Source: Rhizobium acidisoli
GTDB taxonomy: Bacteria; Pseudomonadota; Alphaproteobacteria; Rhizobiales; Rhizobiaceae
DNA: 64,000 nucleotides
Assembly (NCBI RefSeq): GCF_002531755.2
Contig: NZ_CP035000.1
Span: forward strand, 434,001-498,000
Reading direction: 5' to 3'
Shown here: piece by piece, positions 34,148 to 41,458 of the stretch
How positions within the stretch are numbered: position 1 is the stretch's first letter
Layout: every line of letters starts with the position of its first letter
Made by a program: the position numbers and the translations under genes
The notes under the pieces: generated by a model
What the model was told of the DNA's origin: nothing
Database searches by the model: none
The model's input: the letters and a program-made list of their open reading frames with translations, nothing else

Positions 34148-34326
34148 TGCCCCTCATCCGGCTGCCGCCACCTTCTCCCCGCATGCTGGGAGAAGGGATA
34201 TGCCGCACCGGCTTCGCTGAACCTCAACGCTGCATTTTTGGCACGTCCCCTCTCTCCGCGCGCGGAGGTCCGAAGGACGGGTCGAGACCCGCGGCTCGAC
34301 CCCGGCAAGGGTTAGGGTGAGGGACA
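34148..34326. repeat. RIME-like intergenic mosaic element
   Basis: About 179 bases. The ends TGCCCCTCATCC and GGGTGAGGGACA are inverted repeats with two mismatches. Inside are perfect hairpins CCTTCTCCC/GGGAGAAGG (34171-34196) and GTCGAG/CTCGAC (34281-34300). The layout matches rhizobial intergenic mosaic elements. No coding potential. Confidence 0.7.
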
Positions 34327-34343
34327 GTCTTCCCTGTAGGCCC

Positions 34344-35318
34344 TTACTGGATCGCCCGGATGGCTTCCCAATCGGCCTTCTCGTAGCCGAAGTCCTCGAA
34401 TTTGACCTTTTCCATCACGTTCTTTTCGAAGTCCGATTTGTCGACCTCGGCAACGTTCAGGCCCTTCTCCTTGAAGGTCGCAACCAGGCTGGCCTCCTTG
34501 CCGGCGATCGCCTTGCTCGTGCGCTCGGCGGCCTCCTGCATGACCTCACCGAAGATCTTCTTGTCTTCGTCGGACAGGCTCGCCCACCGGGTCTTCGAGA
34601 CCACGGTGTTGAGGTGATCGACGATGTGGCCGGTCAGGATGATGTTCTTCTGGACTTCGTAGAACTTCTTCGCCTCGATCGTCGTCAGCGGATTTTCCTG
34701 CGCCTCGACCGTGCCGTTCTGCAGAGCGAGATAGACTTCCGCAAAGGCGATCGGGGTGGTGTTGGCGCCGCAGGCGCGCGGCATGGCGAGATAGGCCGGA
34801 ACGTCGGGCACGCGGATCTTCAGGCCCTGCAGGTCGGCGCATTTGGCGATCGGCTTGTTCGATGTCGTATGACGCGTGCCGTAATAGCTGACGGCGGCGA
34901 TGTGATTGCCGGTCTTGTCTTCATAGCCTTTGGCGAGGCGCTTGAAGACATCGCTCTTGGTGTAGGCGATCAGGTGATCGGGGCCGCGGAAGATATAGGG
35001 GAAGTAAGTGACGCCGATGGGCTTGTAGTCGCGTGCGGCAAAGCTCGATCCCGAGATGATAATGTCGACCGTGCCGAGCTTGAGACCCTGATTGATGTCG
35101 GCTTCCTTGCCGAGCTGCGAGGCCGGATAGACCTCGATCTTGTAACGCCCTTCGGTGCGCTTGGCGATCTCTTCCGCAGCCCAGACGGAATCCATGTGGA
35201 AGGGCTCGGAGGTTTCATAGACATGTGCCCATTTCAATACCGTTTGGGCATGTGCGACCGCCGTCGTCGCCATGATCGCGGCTGCGGTGCAAAGTATCGT
35301 TGCCAGTCTGCTCTTCAT
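34344..35318 (-). CDS. dctP: TRAP transporter substrate-binding protein (DctP)
   Basis: 324 residues from ATG 35318 with GGAGGAGAG upstream; the frame runs on to 35540 but into the preceding gene. A signal peptide (MKSRLATILCTAAAIMATTAVAHA) precedes a DctP/SiaP-type domain: LKWAHVYETSEPFH, the arginine in KIRVPDVPAYLAMPRACGANTTPI and NPLTTIEAKKFYEVQK. It captures the substrate in the periplasm. Association with a FadR-type regulator and a polyol dehydrogenase suggests a sugar acid. Confidence 0.9.
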   Translation of the reverse strand: MKSRLATILCTAAAIMATTAVAHAQTVLKWAHVYETSEPFHMDSVWAAEEIAKRTEGRYKIEVYPASQLGKEADINQGLKLGTVDIIISGSSFAARDYKPIGVTYFPYIFRGPDHLIAYTKSDVFKRLAKGYEDKTGNHIAAVSYYGTRHTTSNKPIAKCADLQGLKIRVPDVPAYLAMPRACGANTTPIAFAEVYLALQNGTVEAQENPLTTIEAKKFYEVQKNIILTGHIVDHLNTVVSKTRWASLSDEDKKIFGEVMQEAAERTSKAIAGKEASLVATFKEKGLNVAEVDKSDFEKNVMEKVKFEDFGYEKADWEAIRAIQ

Positions 35319-35341
35319 CGCTCTCTCCTCCCGAGCTTGGG

Positions 35342-36100
35342 TTAGATCTTGTCGGTTCCTTTCGCGGGCCCCGTTTTGCGGCCGCGCGCCTCCTCTCCCG
35401 AAAGCTCCTCCCCGAAGCTCTCGGAAAACCTCTTCTGTGATAGGGTGAGATGGGCGCGCATGGCCGCCTTGGCGCCTGCCCCATCGCCGGCGGCGATCGC
35501 ATCGCGAATGGCCCGATGCTCGTCGACGGCGCTGCGCCATGTGCCCGGCCCCTCGAAGTGGCTCGCGAGCTTGGCGAAATAGGGGGTCATGCGCATGTCG
35601 AACATCTCGCCCGTCACCCGGATCAGCGTCGCATTGCCGACGATGGCGGCAATGCCGGTGTGAAAAGCGCGATCGGCGGCAAGCACCGCGCTCGCATCGT
35701 TGACGCCGCCGCTCATGCGCGTCAGCGCTTCATCGAGCAGCGCGATGCCTTCCGGCTTGGCGCAGCCCGCCGCTTCCTCGGCAATGGCGCATTCGATGAT
35801 GGCGCGCGCCTGCAACAGCTCGAAAGGCCCCTCCACCGGCTCGCGCTCGGCTCCCGCCGCAGTCGCGGCGTGCTGGCGCACCACGTAGATGCCGGATCCC
35901 ATGCGGATATTGACGAGGCCTTCGACCTCCAGGACGATGAGCGCTTCGCGCACAGTCGGGCGAGACACCGACAGTTGCTCCGCGAGATCACGCTCGGCCG
36001 GCAACCGCCGGCCGACGGCGAGCTCGCCACTCGCAATCATCAAACGGATCTGGTCCGCCACCTGCCTGTAGAGGCGGCGTGATTCAACAGGCGAAAACAT
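35342..36100 (-). CDS. FadR/UxuR-type GntR transcriptional regulator
   Basis: 252 residues from ATG 36100 with GGGGAGG upstream. Winged helix with LPAERDLAEQLSVSRPTVREALIVLEVEGLV (about residues 27-60) and an FCD domain with FHTGIAAIVGN. Proteins with this YRQVADQIRLMI opening usually control hexuronate or other sugar-acid uptake and are released by the substrate. It leads the TRAP operon (dctP starts 23 bases later), and an operator-like palindrome lies just upstream. Confidence 0.88.
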   Translation of the reverse strand: MFSPVESRRLYRQVADQIRLMIASGELAVGRRLPAERDLAEQLSVSRPTVREALIVLEVEGLVNIRMGSGIYVVRQHAATAAGAEREPVEGPFELLQARAIIECAIAEEAAGCAKPEGIALLDEALTRMSGGVNDASAVLAADRAFHTGIAAIVGNATLIRVTGEMFDMRMTPYFAKLASHFEGPGTWRSAVDEHRAIRDAIAAGDGAGAKAAMRAHLTLSQKRFSESFGEELSGEEARGRKTGPAKGTDKI

Positions 36101-36138
36101 CGTGGCCTCCCCGGCGGGCTTCTCCTCAAGCGCGCATC

Positions 36139-36162
36139 TGGTCAACTGGCCTGACCAATTGG
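36139..36162. promoter_or_regulatory. FadR/UxuR-type operator candidate
   Basis: TGGTCA-N7-TGACCA is a perfect inverted repeat at 36139-36157, and its right half runs into CCAATTGG (36155-36162). TTGGTC...GACCAA patterns are typical of FadR-type operators. It is 39 bases upstream of the regulator start, consistent with autorepression of the whole TRAP operon. Confidence 0.6.
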
Positions 36163-36303
36163 CACATAGGTATCATCGCCGGGGTTGTGCGTCAATCCGC
36201 CGCATGAAACTTAAACAGGAGAGGCCACGCCATCGGTCCAGACGTGACGATCGATGGGTCAAACATAGATTCCGCGGCGTGCGCACCACGGCCTGACCGC
36301 GGC

Positions 36304-37083
36304 TTATATCCCGGCGTACCATTCATAGCCGCGATCTTCCCAGAAGCCGCCGCTGCCGCCATAAAGCCGGCCGAGATCGGCGACCGCTTCGATGCGGGTC
36401 AGATATTTCGCCTGTTTGTAACCGAGCTGCCGCTCGACTCTGAGCCTCAGCGGCGCTCCATGCGCCACTTCCAGGTCGCGGCCATTCATCGAATAGGCAA
36501 GGATCGTCTGCGGATGAAGCGCATCGACCAGATCGATACTCTCATAGTACCAGCCGCTGCCATCCAGCGTCTTTTCGTATTCGTCGGCGCAGTGGAACAC
36601 GATGTAACGCGCCTCGGGCTTCAGCCCGACCGATTGCAGCAAGGCGCCGAGCGGCAGCCCCGTCCATTTGCCGATTGCGCTCCAGCCTTCGACGCAGTCG
36701 TGGCGGGTGATCTGGGTACGCGACGGCATCGCCTTCAGCTGCGCCAGCGAGAACTGCGACGGCTTTTCGACGAGACCGCCGACATCAAGTCTCCAGGTCG
36801 AGAACTGCCGGCTCATCCAGTCGAGATATTGCGGGTTATCGGGCATGCTGGTGCCGTTGGAGCGAAAGACCGGCGACAGGTCCGCCTCACTGAATTCACG
36901 GGCCAGCGCCTTGTCGCCGAGCAGGAAGCGCTGCGTCTTCATGCTGAAGCCCTCGGCGATCTTCAGAACCGACTTCGGCCGGTCGCTTTCGACCAATGCG
37001 TCGCAGCCGCTCAATCCCAATGCGGAGGCGGTCAAAGTCGAGCCGATCAGGAAGCGGCGGCGGGTGATCACGCGGCTCATCAT
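36304..37083 (-). CDS. Molybdopterin-dependent oxidoreductase (sulfite oxidase / MsrP fold)
   Basis: 259 residues. The N-terminus has a twin-arginine RRRFLIG followed by a lipobox-like LGLSGC, so the protein is exported, perhaps as a lipoprotein. The molybdenum-ligand cysteine is in RHDCVEGWSAIGKWTG, as in the SUOX-fold family; HGAPLRLRVERQLGYKQAKY is the characteristic C-terminal segment. It overlaps the cytochrome b gene by 4 bases, which would supply electrons. Possible role: repair of oxidised methionine or reduction of sulfoxides in the periplasm; exact substrate unknown. Confidence 0.85.
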   Translation of the reverse strand: MMSRVITRRRFLIGSTLTASALGLSGCDALVESDRPKSVLKIAEGFSMKTQRFLLGDKALAREFSEADLSPVFRSNGTSMPDNPQYLDWMSRQFSTWRLDVGGLVEKPSQFSLAQLKAMPSRTQITRHDCVEGWSAIGKWTGLPLGALLQSVGLKPEARYIVFHCADEYEKTLDGSGWYYESIDLVDALHPQTILAYSMNGRDLEVAHGAPLRLRVERQLGYKQAKYLTRIEAVADLGRLYGGSGGFWEDRGYEWYAGI

Positions 37084-37919
37084 TCGTCTCCCTGTTCGAT
37101 GGAGTAATAGCCGGTGATCATCGAGCGCAGATTGTTGAAAACACCCGACAGGATCACCATGGCGACATGCACCACAACGAAGGCGACGAGCGAGAAGGCG
37201 GTGAGGAAATGCAGGGTGCGGGCCGATTGCCTGCCGCCGAAGACATCGAGCAGCCAGGGCGCCACCGCATTGAAGCCCGGCGACATGGTGAGACCCGTCG
37301 CAACCATCAGCGGCAGCAGCAAAAAGATCACCGCGAGATAGGTCAGCTTCTGCAAAGTGTTGTAGTGGCGTGCCTCGGCTCCTTTGGGAAAGCGCAACCG
37401 GGCATGGTTGGCGACCTCTTGGCCGAGATGGGCGAGCGTTAGTTCCTTGCCTTCAGGGGCGAGATCCCGGCGGAAATGCCGGCTGATCAGCCCATGGAGG
37501 AGATAGACGGAGCCATTGAGAACGAAGAGCCAGGCGAAGAAGAAATGCCAGCGCCGGCCGGTCGACAGATCCTGATAGCTGGGAAGCGTGAGCCAGCTTG
37601 GAAACCCCCTTGCTGTCGCCTCGCCATCGACATTCGAAAGACCGAGGAAACCTGTCGTATTGAAGGTGAAGGAACCGACATGCGTCAATCCTTTCGCCCG
37701 GTCGCCGTCCTCGACGGCTTCCATGGCGATGAAGGAAGGGTCGTTGTCGGCACCGTACTGGCCCCAATAGAGCGCCGGATGCGCATTGAATATCTGCAGA
37801 CCGCTGAACAGCAGCACGGTAAGGCACAATACGTTAACCCAATGCGACAGCCGGACTGCAAGGCTGTGGCGGTAGATGAGCATGCGCCCGGTTTTCGCAC
37901 GGGCATCGATCGTCGCCAT
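37080..37919 (-). CDS. Cytochrome b561-type membrane subunit
   Basis: 279 residues from ATG 37919, with GGAG eight bases upstream; ATG 37925 is an alternative. Four or more membrane segments with histidines in RHSLAVRLSHWVN, RRWHFFFAW, LLHGLISRHFR and TLHFLTAFSLVAFVVVHVAM, as in di-heme cytochrome b561/formate dehydrogenase gamma subunits. It probably passes quinol electrons to the molybdopterin protein encoded next. Confidence 0.85.
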   Translation of the reverse strand: MATIDARAKTGRMLIYRHSLAVRLSHWVNVLCLTVLLFSGLQIFNAHPALYWGQYGADNDPSFIAMEAVEDGDRAKGLTHVGSFTFNTTGFLGLSNVDGEATARGFPSWLTLPSYQDLSTGRRWHFFFAWLFVLNGSVYLLHGLISRHFRRDLAPEGKELTLAHLGQEVANHARLRFPKGAEARHYNTLQKLTYLAVIFLLLPLMVATGLTMSPGFNAVAPWLLDVFGGRQSARTLHFLTAFSLVAFVVVHVAMVILSGVFNNLRSMITGYYSIEQGDE

Positions 37920-37960
37920 GATCATTCTCCGAATGGATGGACGTTTCGAGAGCAGAAGAC

Positions 37961-37992
37961 GCGACCGCTGTTGAGAAAGTTTCAGCGGCCGC
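37961..37992 (-). terminator. Hairpin between the MKKDxMK protein gene and the cytochrome b gene
   Basis: GCGACCGCTG and CAGCGGCCGC pair with one mismatch around a 12-base loop, just past the stop of the MKKDxMK-repeat gene. No T-run. It probably attenuates rather than fully stops readthrough into the cytochrome b gene, which has no visible promoter of its own. Confidence 0.5.
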
Positions 37993-38006
37993 GACAACGC
38001 GAATGC

Positions 38007-38255
38007 CTACTTCATCGCGTCGCAGGCCTTCATCATGTCGGTCTTTTTCATCGCATCCTTTTCCATGCCGGCCTTGTGCATGCAGTCCGTCTTGGTGCCC
38101 GACATCTTCATGGCATCCTTCGACATCGTGCTCGTCTTCATATTGTCCTTCTTCATCGTATCGGACTTCATCGCATCCTCAGCCGACGCGGCGCCGGCGA
38201 GAGAAAGGCCGACGATGAAGGTGCAAGCGGCAAGGCTGGAAAAAAGCTTGGTCAT
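38007..38255 (-). CDS. Exported MKKDxMK-repeat protein
   Basis: 82 residues: a signal peptide (MTKLFSSLAACTFIVGLSLAGAASA) and then imperfect five-residue repeats of the M-K-K-D-x type, rich in Met, Lys and Asp. This is the short pentapeptide MXKDX protein seen with ECF sigma/NrsF modules. The methionine-rich periplasmic part could be sacrificial or metal-binding; that is inference. An ECF-type promoter (38320-38345) faces it. Confidence 0.82.
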   Translation of the reverse strand: MTKLFSSLAACTFIVGLSLAGAASAEDAMKSDTMKKDNMKTSTMSKDAMKMSGTKTDCMHKAGMEKDAMKKTDMMKACDAMK

Positions 38256-38319
38256 GGGAACTCTCCTGAAAATGGATTTCGTGTCCGCCGGCGGATTGCC
38301 GATGGCTCACATTTGGCTA

Positions 38320-38345
38320 TTCGGGGGAGCGTCGGGATGCGTTAC
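38320..38345 (-). promoter_or_regulatory. ECF (SigF-like) promoter for the MKKDxMK gene
   Basis: On the minus strand GTAACG, 16 bases, then CGAA. The same layout occurs facing the other way at 38401-38426. It resembles the GTAACC-N16-CGAA pattern I recall for the Caulobacter SigF/NrsF regulon. It sits about 65 bases upstream of the gene start. Confidence 0.65.
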
Positions 38346-38400
38346 AGCCTCACGCGCTTGTGATAGAGCTGTGATACCAACGTTGTTTTTCATCTTCCCT

Positions 38401-38426
38401 GTAACCGATCGGCAGCTTCCAGCGAA
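38401..38426 (+). promoter_or_regulatory. ECF (SigF-like) promoter for the sigma factor gene
   Basis: GTAACC, 16 bases, then CGAA on the plus strand, ending 16 bases before the sigma-factor ATG. The match to the divergent copy suggests the sigma factor transcribes itself. The leader would be only about 9 bases, and no ribosome binding site is visible. Confidence 0.65.
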
Positions 38427-38442
38427 TGAACTCTCCGACAGC

Positions 38443-38991
38443 ATGACAACCGCCCATTCGGAAGAAGCCCTGAAAGCATTGATGCTTCTGTCCCTTGACG
38501 GGGACGAGGCGGCCTATCGGCGTTTGCTGGCGGCTTTGCGCCTGCTGCTTGTCGGTTACTACAGCCGCAGAATGGCGGCGGCGGCGAAAGCGGATATGGA
38601 AGACCTGGTTCAGGAGACATTGCTGGCACTGCATTCGCGCCGATCCACCTATGACCGGGAAAGGCCATTCACGGCCTGGTTCTTCTCGATCGCCCGCTAC
38701 AAGCTGATCGACCATCATCGCGGCCGCGGCGGACGTAGGCTCGCCGAGACCGAGCTTGGCGAGGAGATCGAAAGCGACTTCAGCGAGGATGCGCTGACGG
38801 CCAGCGTGGATGTCGAGCGGTTGCTCCACGGGCTGTCACCGAGACAACGTGAGCTGATCCGGCAGGTGAAATTGGAGGGCCAGTCGGTCGCCGACACCGC
38901 AAGCCGTACGGGCCAGTCCGAATCGGCGGTGAAGGTCGGCATCCACCGGGCGCTGAAGGCGCTGGCAGAGAAAATGCGAGGCACATCGTGA
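38443..38991 (+). CDS. ECF-family RNA polymerase sigma factor
   Basis: 182 residues from ATG 38443. Region 2 contains DMEDLVQETLLALHSRRSTYDRERPFTAWFFSIARYKLIDHHR and region 4 contains LSPRQRELIRQVKLEGQSVADTASRTGQSESAVKVGIHRALKAL (landmarks split at about residues 48-90 and 128-172). The next gene overlaps it and encodes an NrsF-like membrane anti-sigma factor, the arrangement of the SigF/NrsF (ECF16-like) group. Likely controls the oxidoreductase genes on the other strand. Confidence 0.9.
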   Translation: MTTAHSEEALKALMLLSLDGDEAAYRRLLAALRLLLVGYYSRRMAAAAKADMEDLVQETLLALHSRRSTYDRERPFTAWFFSIARYKLIDHHRGRGGRRLAETELGEEIESDFSEDALTASVDVERLLHGLSPRQRELIRQVKLEGQSVADTASRTGQSESAVKVGIHRALKALAEKMRGTS

Positions 38992-39632
38992 CAAAAACGG
39001 ACGACCTCATCGAACGCCTGGCAGGTGACTTGAAGCCGGTGCCGAGCGATGCGCTGCGCCGCCGCTTCGCGCTCGGCATCGTGCCGGCGCTCGGGCTCTC
39101 CCTGCTGCTGATGCTGACCATTCTCGGTCCGCGGGTCGATATATCAGATGTGCTGATGCTGCCGGTCTTCTGGATCAAATCGGCCTATAATGCGCTGATT
39201 GCAGTCGTGGCGCTCCTCGCCGTCTATCGGCTTTCCCGCCCCGACGGTTCCGAGGGCCGCTTTTTCGATGTGCTTGCCTTAATCTTCGCCGCCATGGCGG
39301 CCGTCGCAGCCATCCAGTTGATCATGGCTCCAACCGAGACTTACCCGGTGCTGATCCTCGGCTCCTCGGCGCTCCATTGCCCGCTGCTCATCCTCGGCTT
39401 TGCCCTACCCGTCTATGCCGGCGCCGTCTGGGCACTGCGCCAGGCGGCGCCAACGGATCTGCGGCTGACCGGTTTCGTCGCCGGCATTGCCGCAGGCGCC
39501 GCAGGTGCCTGGGTCTATTCGTGGTTTTGCACCGAGAACGGCATGCCCTTCGTGCTGATCTGGTATTCCCTCGGCATCCTGCTCACCGGCGCGCTCGGCG
39601 CCGTCACCGGCCCTCGCCTGCTACGCTGGTAG
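38988..39632 (+). CDS. nrsF: NrsF-like membrane anti-sigma factor (DUF1109)
   Basis: 214 residues from a GTG that overlaps the sigma stop by 4 bases. A short cytoplasmic N-terminus (LIERLAGDLKPVP) is followed by six hydrophobic segments, the DUF1109 layout. Such proteins hold their sigma factor at the membrane and release it on stress; chromate and cadmium were reported for Caulobacter NrsF. Two cysteines lie in the membrane part (near LHCPLL and YSWFCTEN) and could take part in sensing. Confidence 0.87.
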   Translation: MTKTDDLIERLAGDLKPVPSDALRRRFALGIVPALGLSLLLMLTILGPRVDISDVLMLPVFWIKSAYNALIAVVALLAVYRLSRPDGSEGRFFDVLALIFAAMAAVAAIQLIMAPTETYPVLILGSSALHCPLLILGFALPVYAGAVWALRQAAPTDLRLTGFVAGIAAGAAGAWVYSWFCTENGMPFVLIWYSLGILLTGALGAVTGPRLLRW

Positions 39633-39773
39633 ATTCCTCTGGGGGAGATTATCTTTGGCCTGCCCCCAACTTCAAGCGCGCCAACACGGCCGACCGAACC
39701 ATTTCAACACGCTTTCTCGCCATTCCAGGCTAGGTCAAATCTGGCATGCTGAGCGGCGGGGCATTATCGCGCA

Positions 39774-40436
39774 TCAGCTCTTCATTGCGCCGCCGGCCGC
39801 CAATAGATCATCCGGCGTATCAACGTCGAGATGGGCTGCATCGCCAATGTCGACATCGAGTACCGACAGACCCGACGTCGTGATGATATCACGGGCGCCG
39901 ACATCGCCTTTAAGTCGCAGGACCGCGTGATCGAGAGAGTGTGGCAGAACAACCGGATTACCGGGCTTGCCGCCCGAGACGGCGCGGACGACGGCCTCAC
40001 CGCCTGCGTTGCGAAAAGTGGAAATCAAGGCATTGATATGGACGGTGGAAATACCGGGCATATCGGCCAGCATGACGAGAATGCCGTCGGCGCCGTCTGC
40101 ACGCTTTGACAAAACGCCCGCTATGAGCGAACTCGCCATGCCATCTGCATAGTCAGGATTGTCGACGAGCGTGACCGGAAGCTCGCTGAGCGCGGCCTCG
40201 ATCTCCCGTCGGCGATGGCCCGTCACAACAATTACAGAGGCTGCGTCCGACCCGAGCGCGGTCAATGCAGACCGTCGGACGAGCGGGATGCCGTCGAACT
40301 CGGCCAGCAGCTTGTGCTTCCCGCCCCTGCCCATCCGGCTTGATTTGCCGGCAGCAAGAATGACGATCGCGACCGACGCCTTTGTGCTCGGCAATTCGCT
40401 CAGGTCGCGTTGCTGCGGGTCATTCTCAATCGGCAT
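39774..40436 (-). CDS. MobA-like NTP transferase (MocA-type molybdenum cofactor cytidylyltransferase)
   Basis: 220 residues from ATG 40436, with GGAGG six bases upstream; the frame continues to a GTG at 40460. The nucleotide-binding LAAGKSSRMGRGGKHKLL and the later MLADMPG, GKPGNPV and GDVGARD motifs are those of MocA/NTP_transf_3. It probably converts Mo-molybdopterin to the cytosine dinucleotide form used by the PaoC-type subunit encoded next door. Confidence 0.85.
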   Translation of the reverse strand: MPIENDPQQRDLSELPSTKASVAIVILAAGKSSRMGRGGKHKLLAEFDGIPLVRRSALTALGSDAASVIVVTGHRRREIEAALSELPVTLVDNPDYADGMASSLIAGVLSKRADGADGILVMLADMPGISTVHINALISTFRNAGGEAVVRAVSGGKPGNPVVLPHSLDHAVLRLKGDVGARDIITTSGLSVLDVDIGDAAHLDVDTPDDLLAAGGAMKS

Positions 40437-40474
40437 CGAAGCCTCCGACACGGCGGACACCGGAAAGGACCGTT

Positions 40475-41404
40475 TTAGGCATGGGCGACCAGTCTTGCTG
40501 CGGCTATATCCGCCAGGACCGACAAAGCGAGCGACGTTGCATCCCGCGTCGGGCCGAACATCCCGATGGGCGCCTTAATCCGATCGATCTCATCCTGTCC
40601 GAAAGCGAGCGCCGCCAGCCGCTCGACACGTCGACGATGCGTCCGGGTGCTCCCAAGCGCGCCGATGTAGAAAGCGGGCGACCGAAGCGCGGTCTTGAGA
40701 ATGGCGATTTCAGCGTCGAGGTCGTGATGCAGGAGCACGACGGCCGTGAAGGGATCGATGCTGTCGGCCGCCGCCCTGTGTTCCTCATCGCGTCCGCGGA
40801 TCACCACGTCGTAGCCAGCAACCGCCGCCAGTCGTGCGACGGTCTGCGCTTCGATCGTCTGGCCGGAAAGGACGACGCGGGTGCCGGGACGGTAGACGCC
40901 GACGAAATCTTCCTCCAGCCAGCAGGCCCGTGGCCGTGGATCCGTCACTTCGAGCGTCTGCCGCTCTGGTGAATATGCAAGGCCGGCTGCCCGCCTCCGT
41001 CCGAGCCGATCCAGAACATGCTGCACAGCGCCGACATCTCTCAGAACATGGATTGCGACGGAGATACCGCCGCCGCAGGGAAGGACGATGTCAAAGAAGG
41101 GCGATCCGTCGCCGAACTTGACCGTGCGGTCGCGTCCTTCCGTCATTGCCAGAAGCGCTTCTGAAGCGACTGCGGCTTCTACGCATCCGCCCGAGACATA
41201 GCCGCAAAAACGGCCATCAGCTGCGACAACCACGTGCGAGCCAAGCGTGCGGGCAGCCCCGCCTCGTATGTCGACAAGAGTGGCGAGCGCCGCCGCTCCA
41301 CGGCCATGGGCGTCAATCGCGAAGCGAAGCAGTTCGGCGGGATCGTCGCTATCCGAAACCCTGACGGGAATGGGCGCCGTAATGGTCGCGGGTGTCTGAT
41401 CCAT
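40475..41404 (-). CDS. XdhC/PaoD-type molybdenum-enzyme maturation protein
   Basis: 309 residues. The N-terminal XdhC domain has ALATLVDIRGGAARTLGSHVVVAADG and YVSGGCVEAAV; the C-terminal half is the Rossmann-like XdhC_C domain with YIGALGSTRTHRRRVERL. Proteins of this type bind and protect the cofactor and insert it in xanthine dehydrogenase-family enzymes. It lies between the cytidylyltransferase and the three oxidoreductase subunits in one operon. Confidence 0.87.
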   Translation of the reverse strand: MDQTPATITAPIPVRVSDSDDPAELLRFAIDAHGRGAAALATLVDIRGGAARTLGSHVVVAADGRFCGYVSGGCVEAAVASEALLAMTEGRDRTVKFGDGSPFFDIVLPCGGGISVAIHVLRDVGAVQHVLDRLGRRRAAGLAYSPERQTLEVTDPRPRACWLEEDFVGVYRPGTRVVLSGQTIEAQTVARLAAVAGYDVVIRGRDEEHRAAADSIDPFTAVVLLHHDLDAEIAILKTALRSPAFYIGALGSTRTHRRRVERLAALAFGQDEIDRIKAPIGMFGPTRDATSLALSVLADIAAARLVAHA

Positions 41405-41458
41405 AGGAAATCCTTAGGGAAAGCGACGGCGGTGTGGTTTCCAGATCGCCGTCGATAA

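Larger units (their letters stand above)
33951..34343. other. Long gap between dctP and dctQ holding two repeats
   Basis: 393 bases with no gene: two rhizobial repeat elements occupy 34002-34081 and 34148-34326. Both can fold strongly in the dctP-to-dctQ transcript, so they may set the ratio of binding protein to permease messages. Confidence 0.65.

Noticed and set aside
33951..34208. N-terminal extension of DctQ
   Set aside because: The added 86 residues come from repeat sequence, lack membrane segments, and ATG 33950 begins a normal DctQ.
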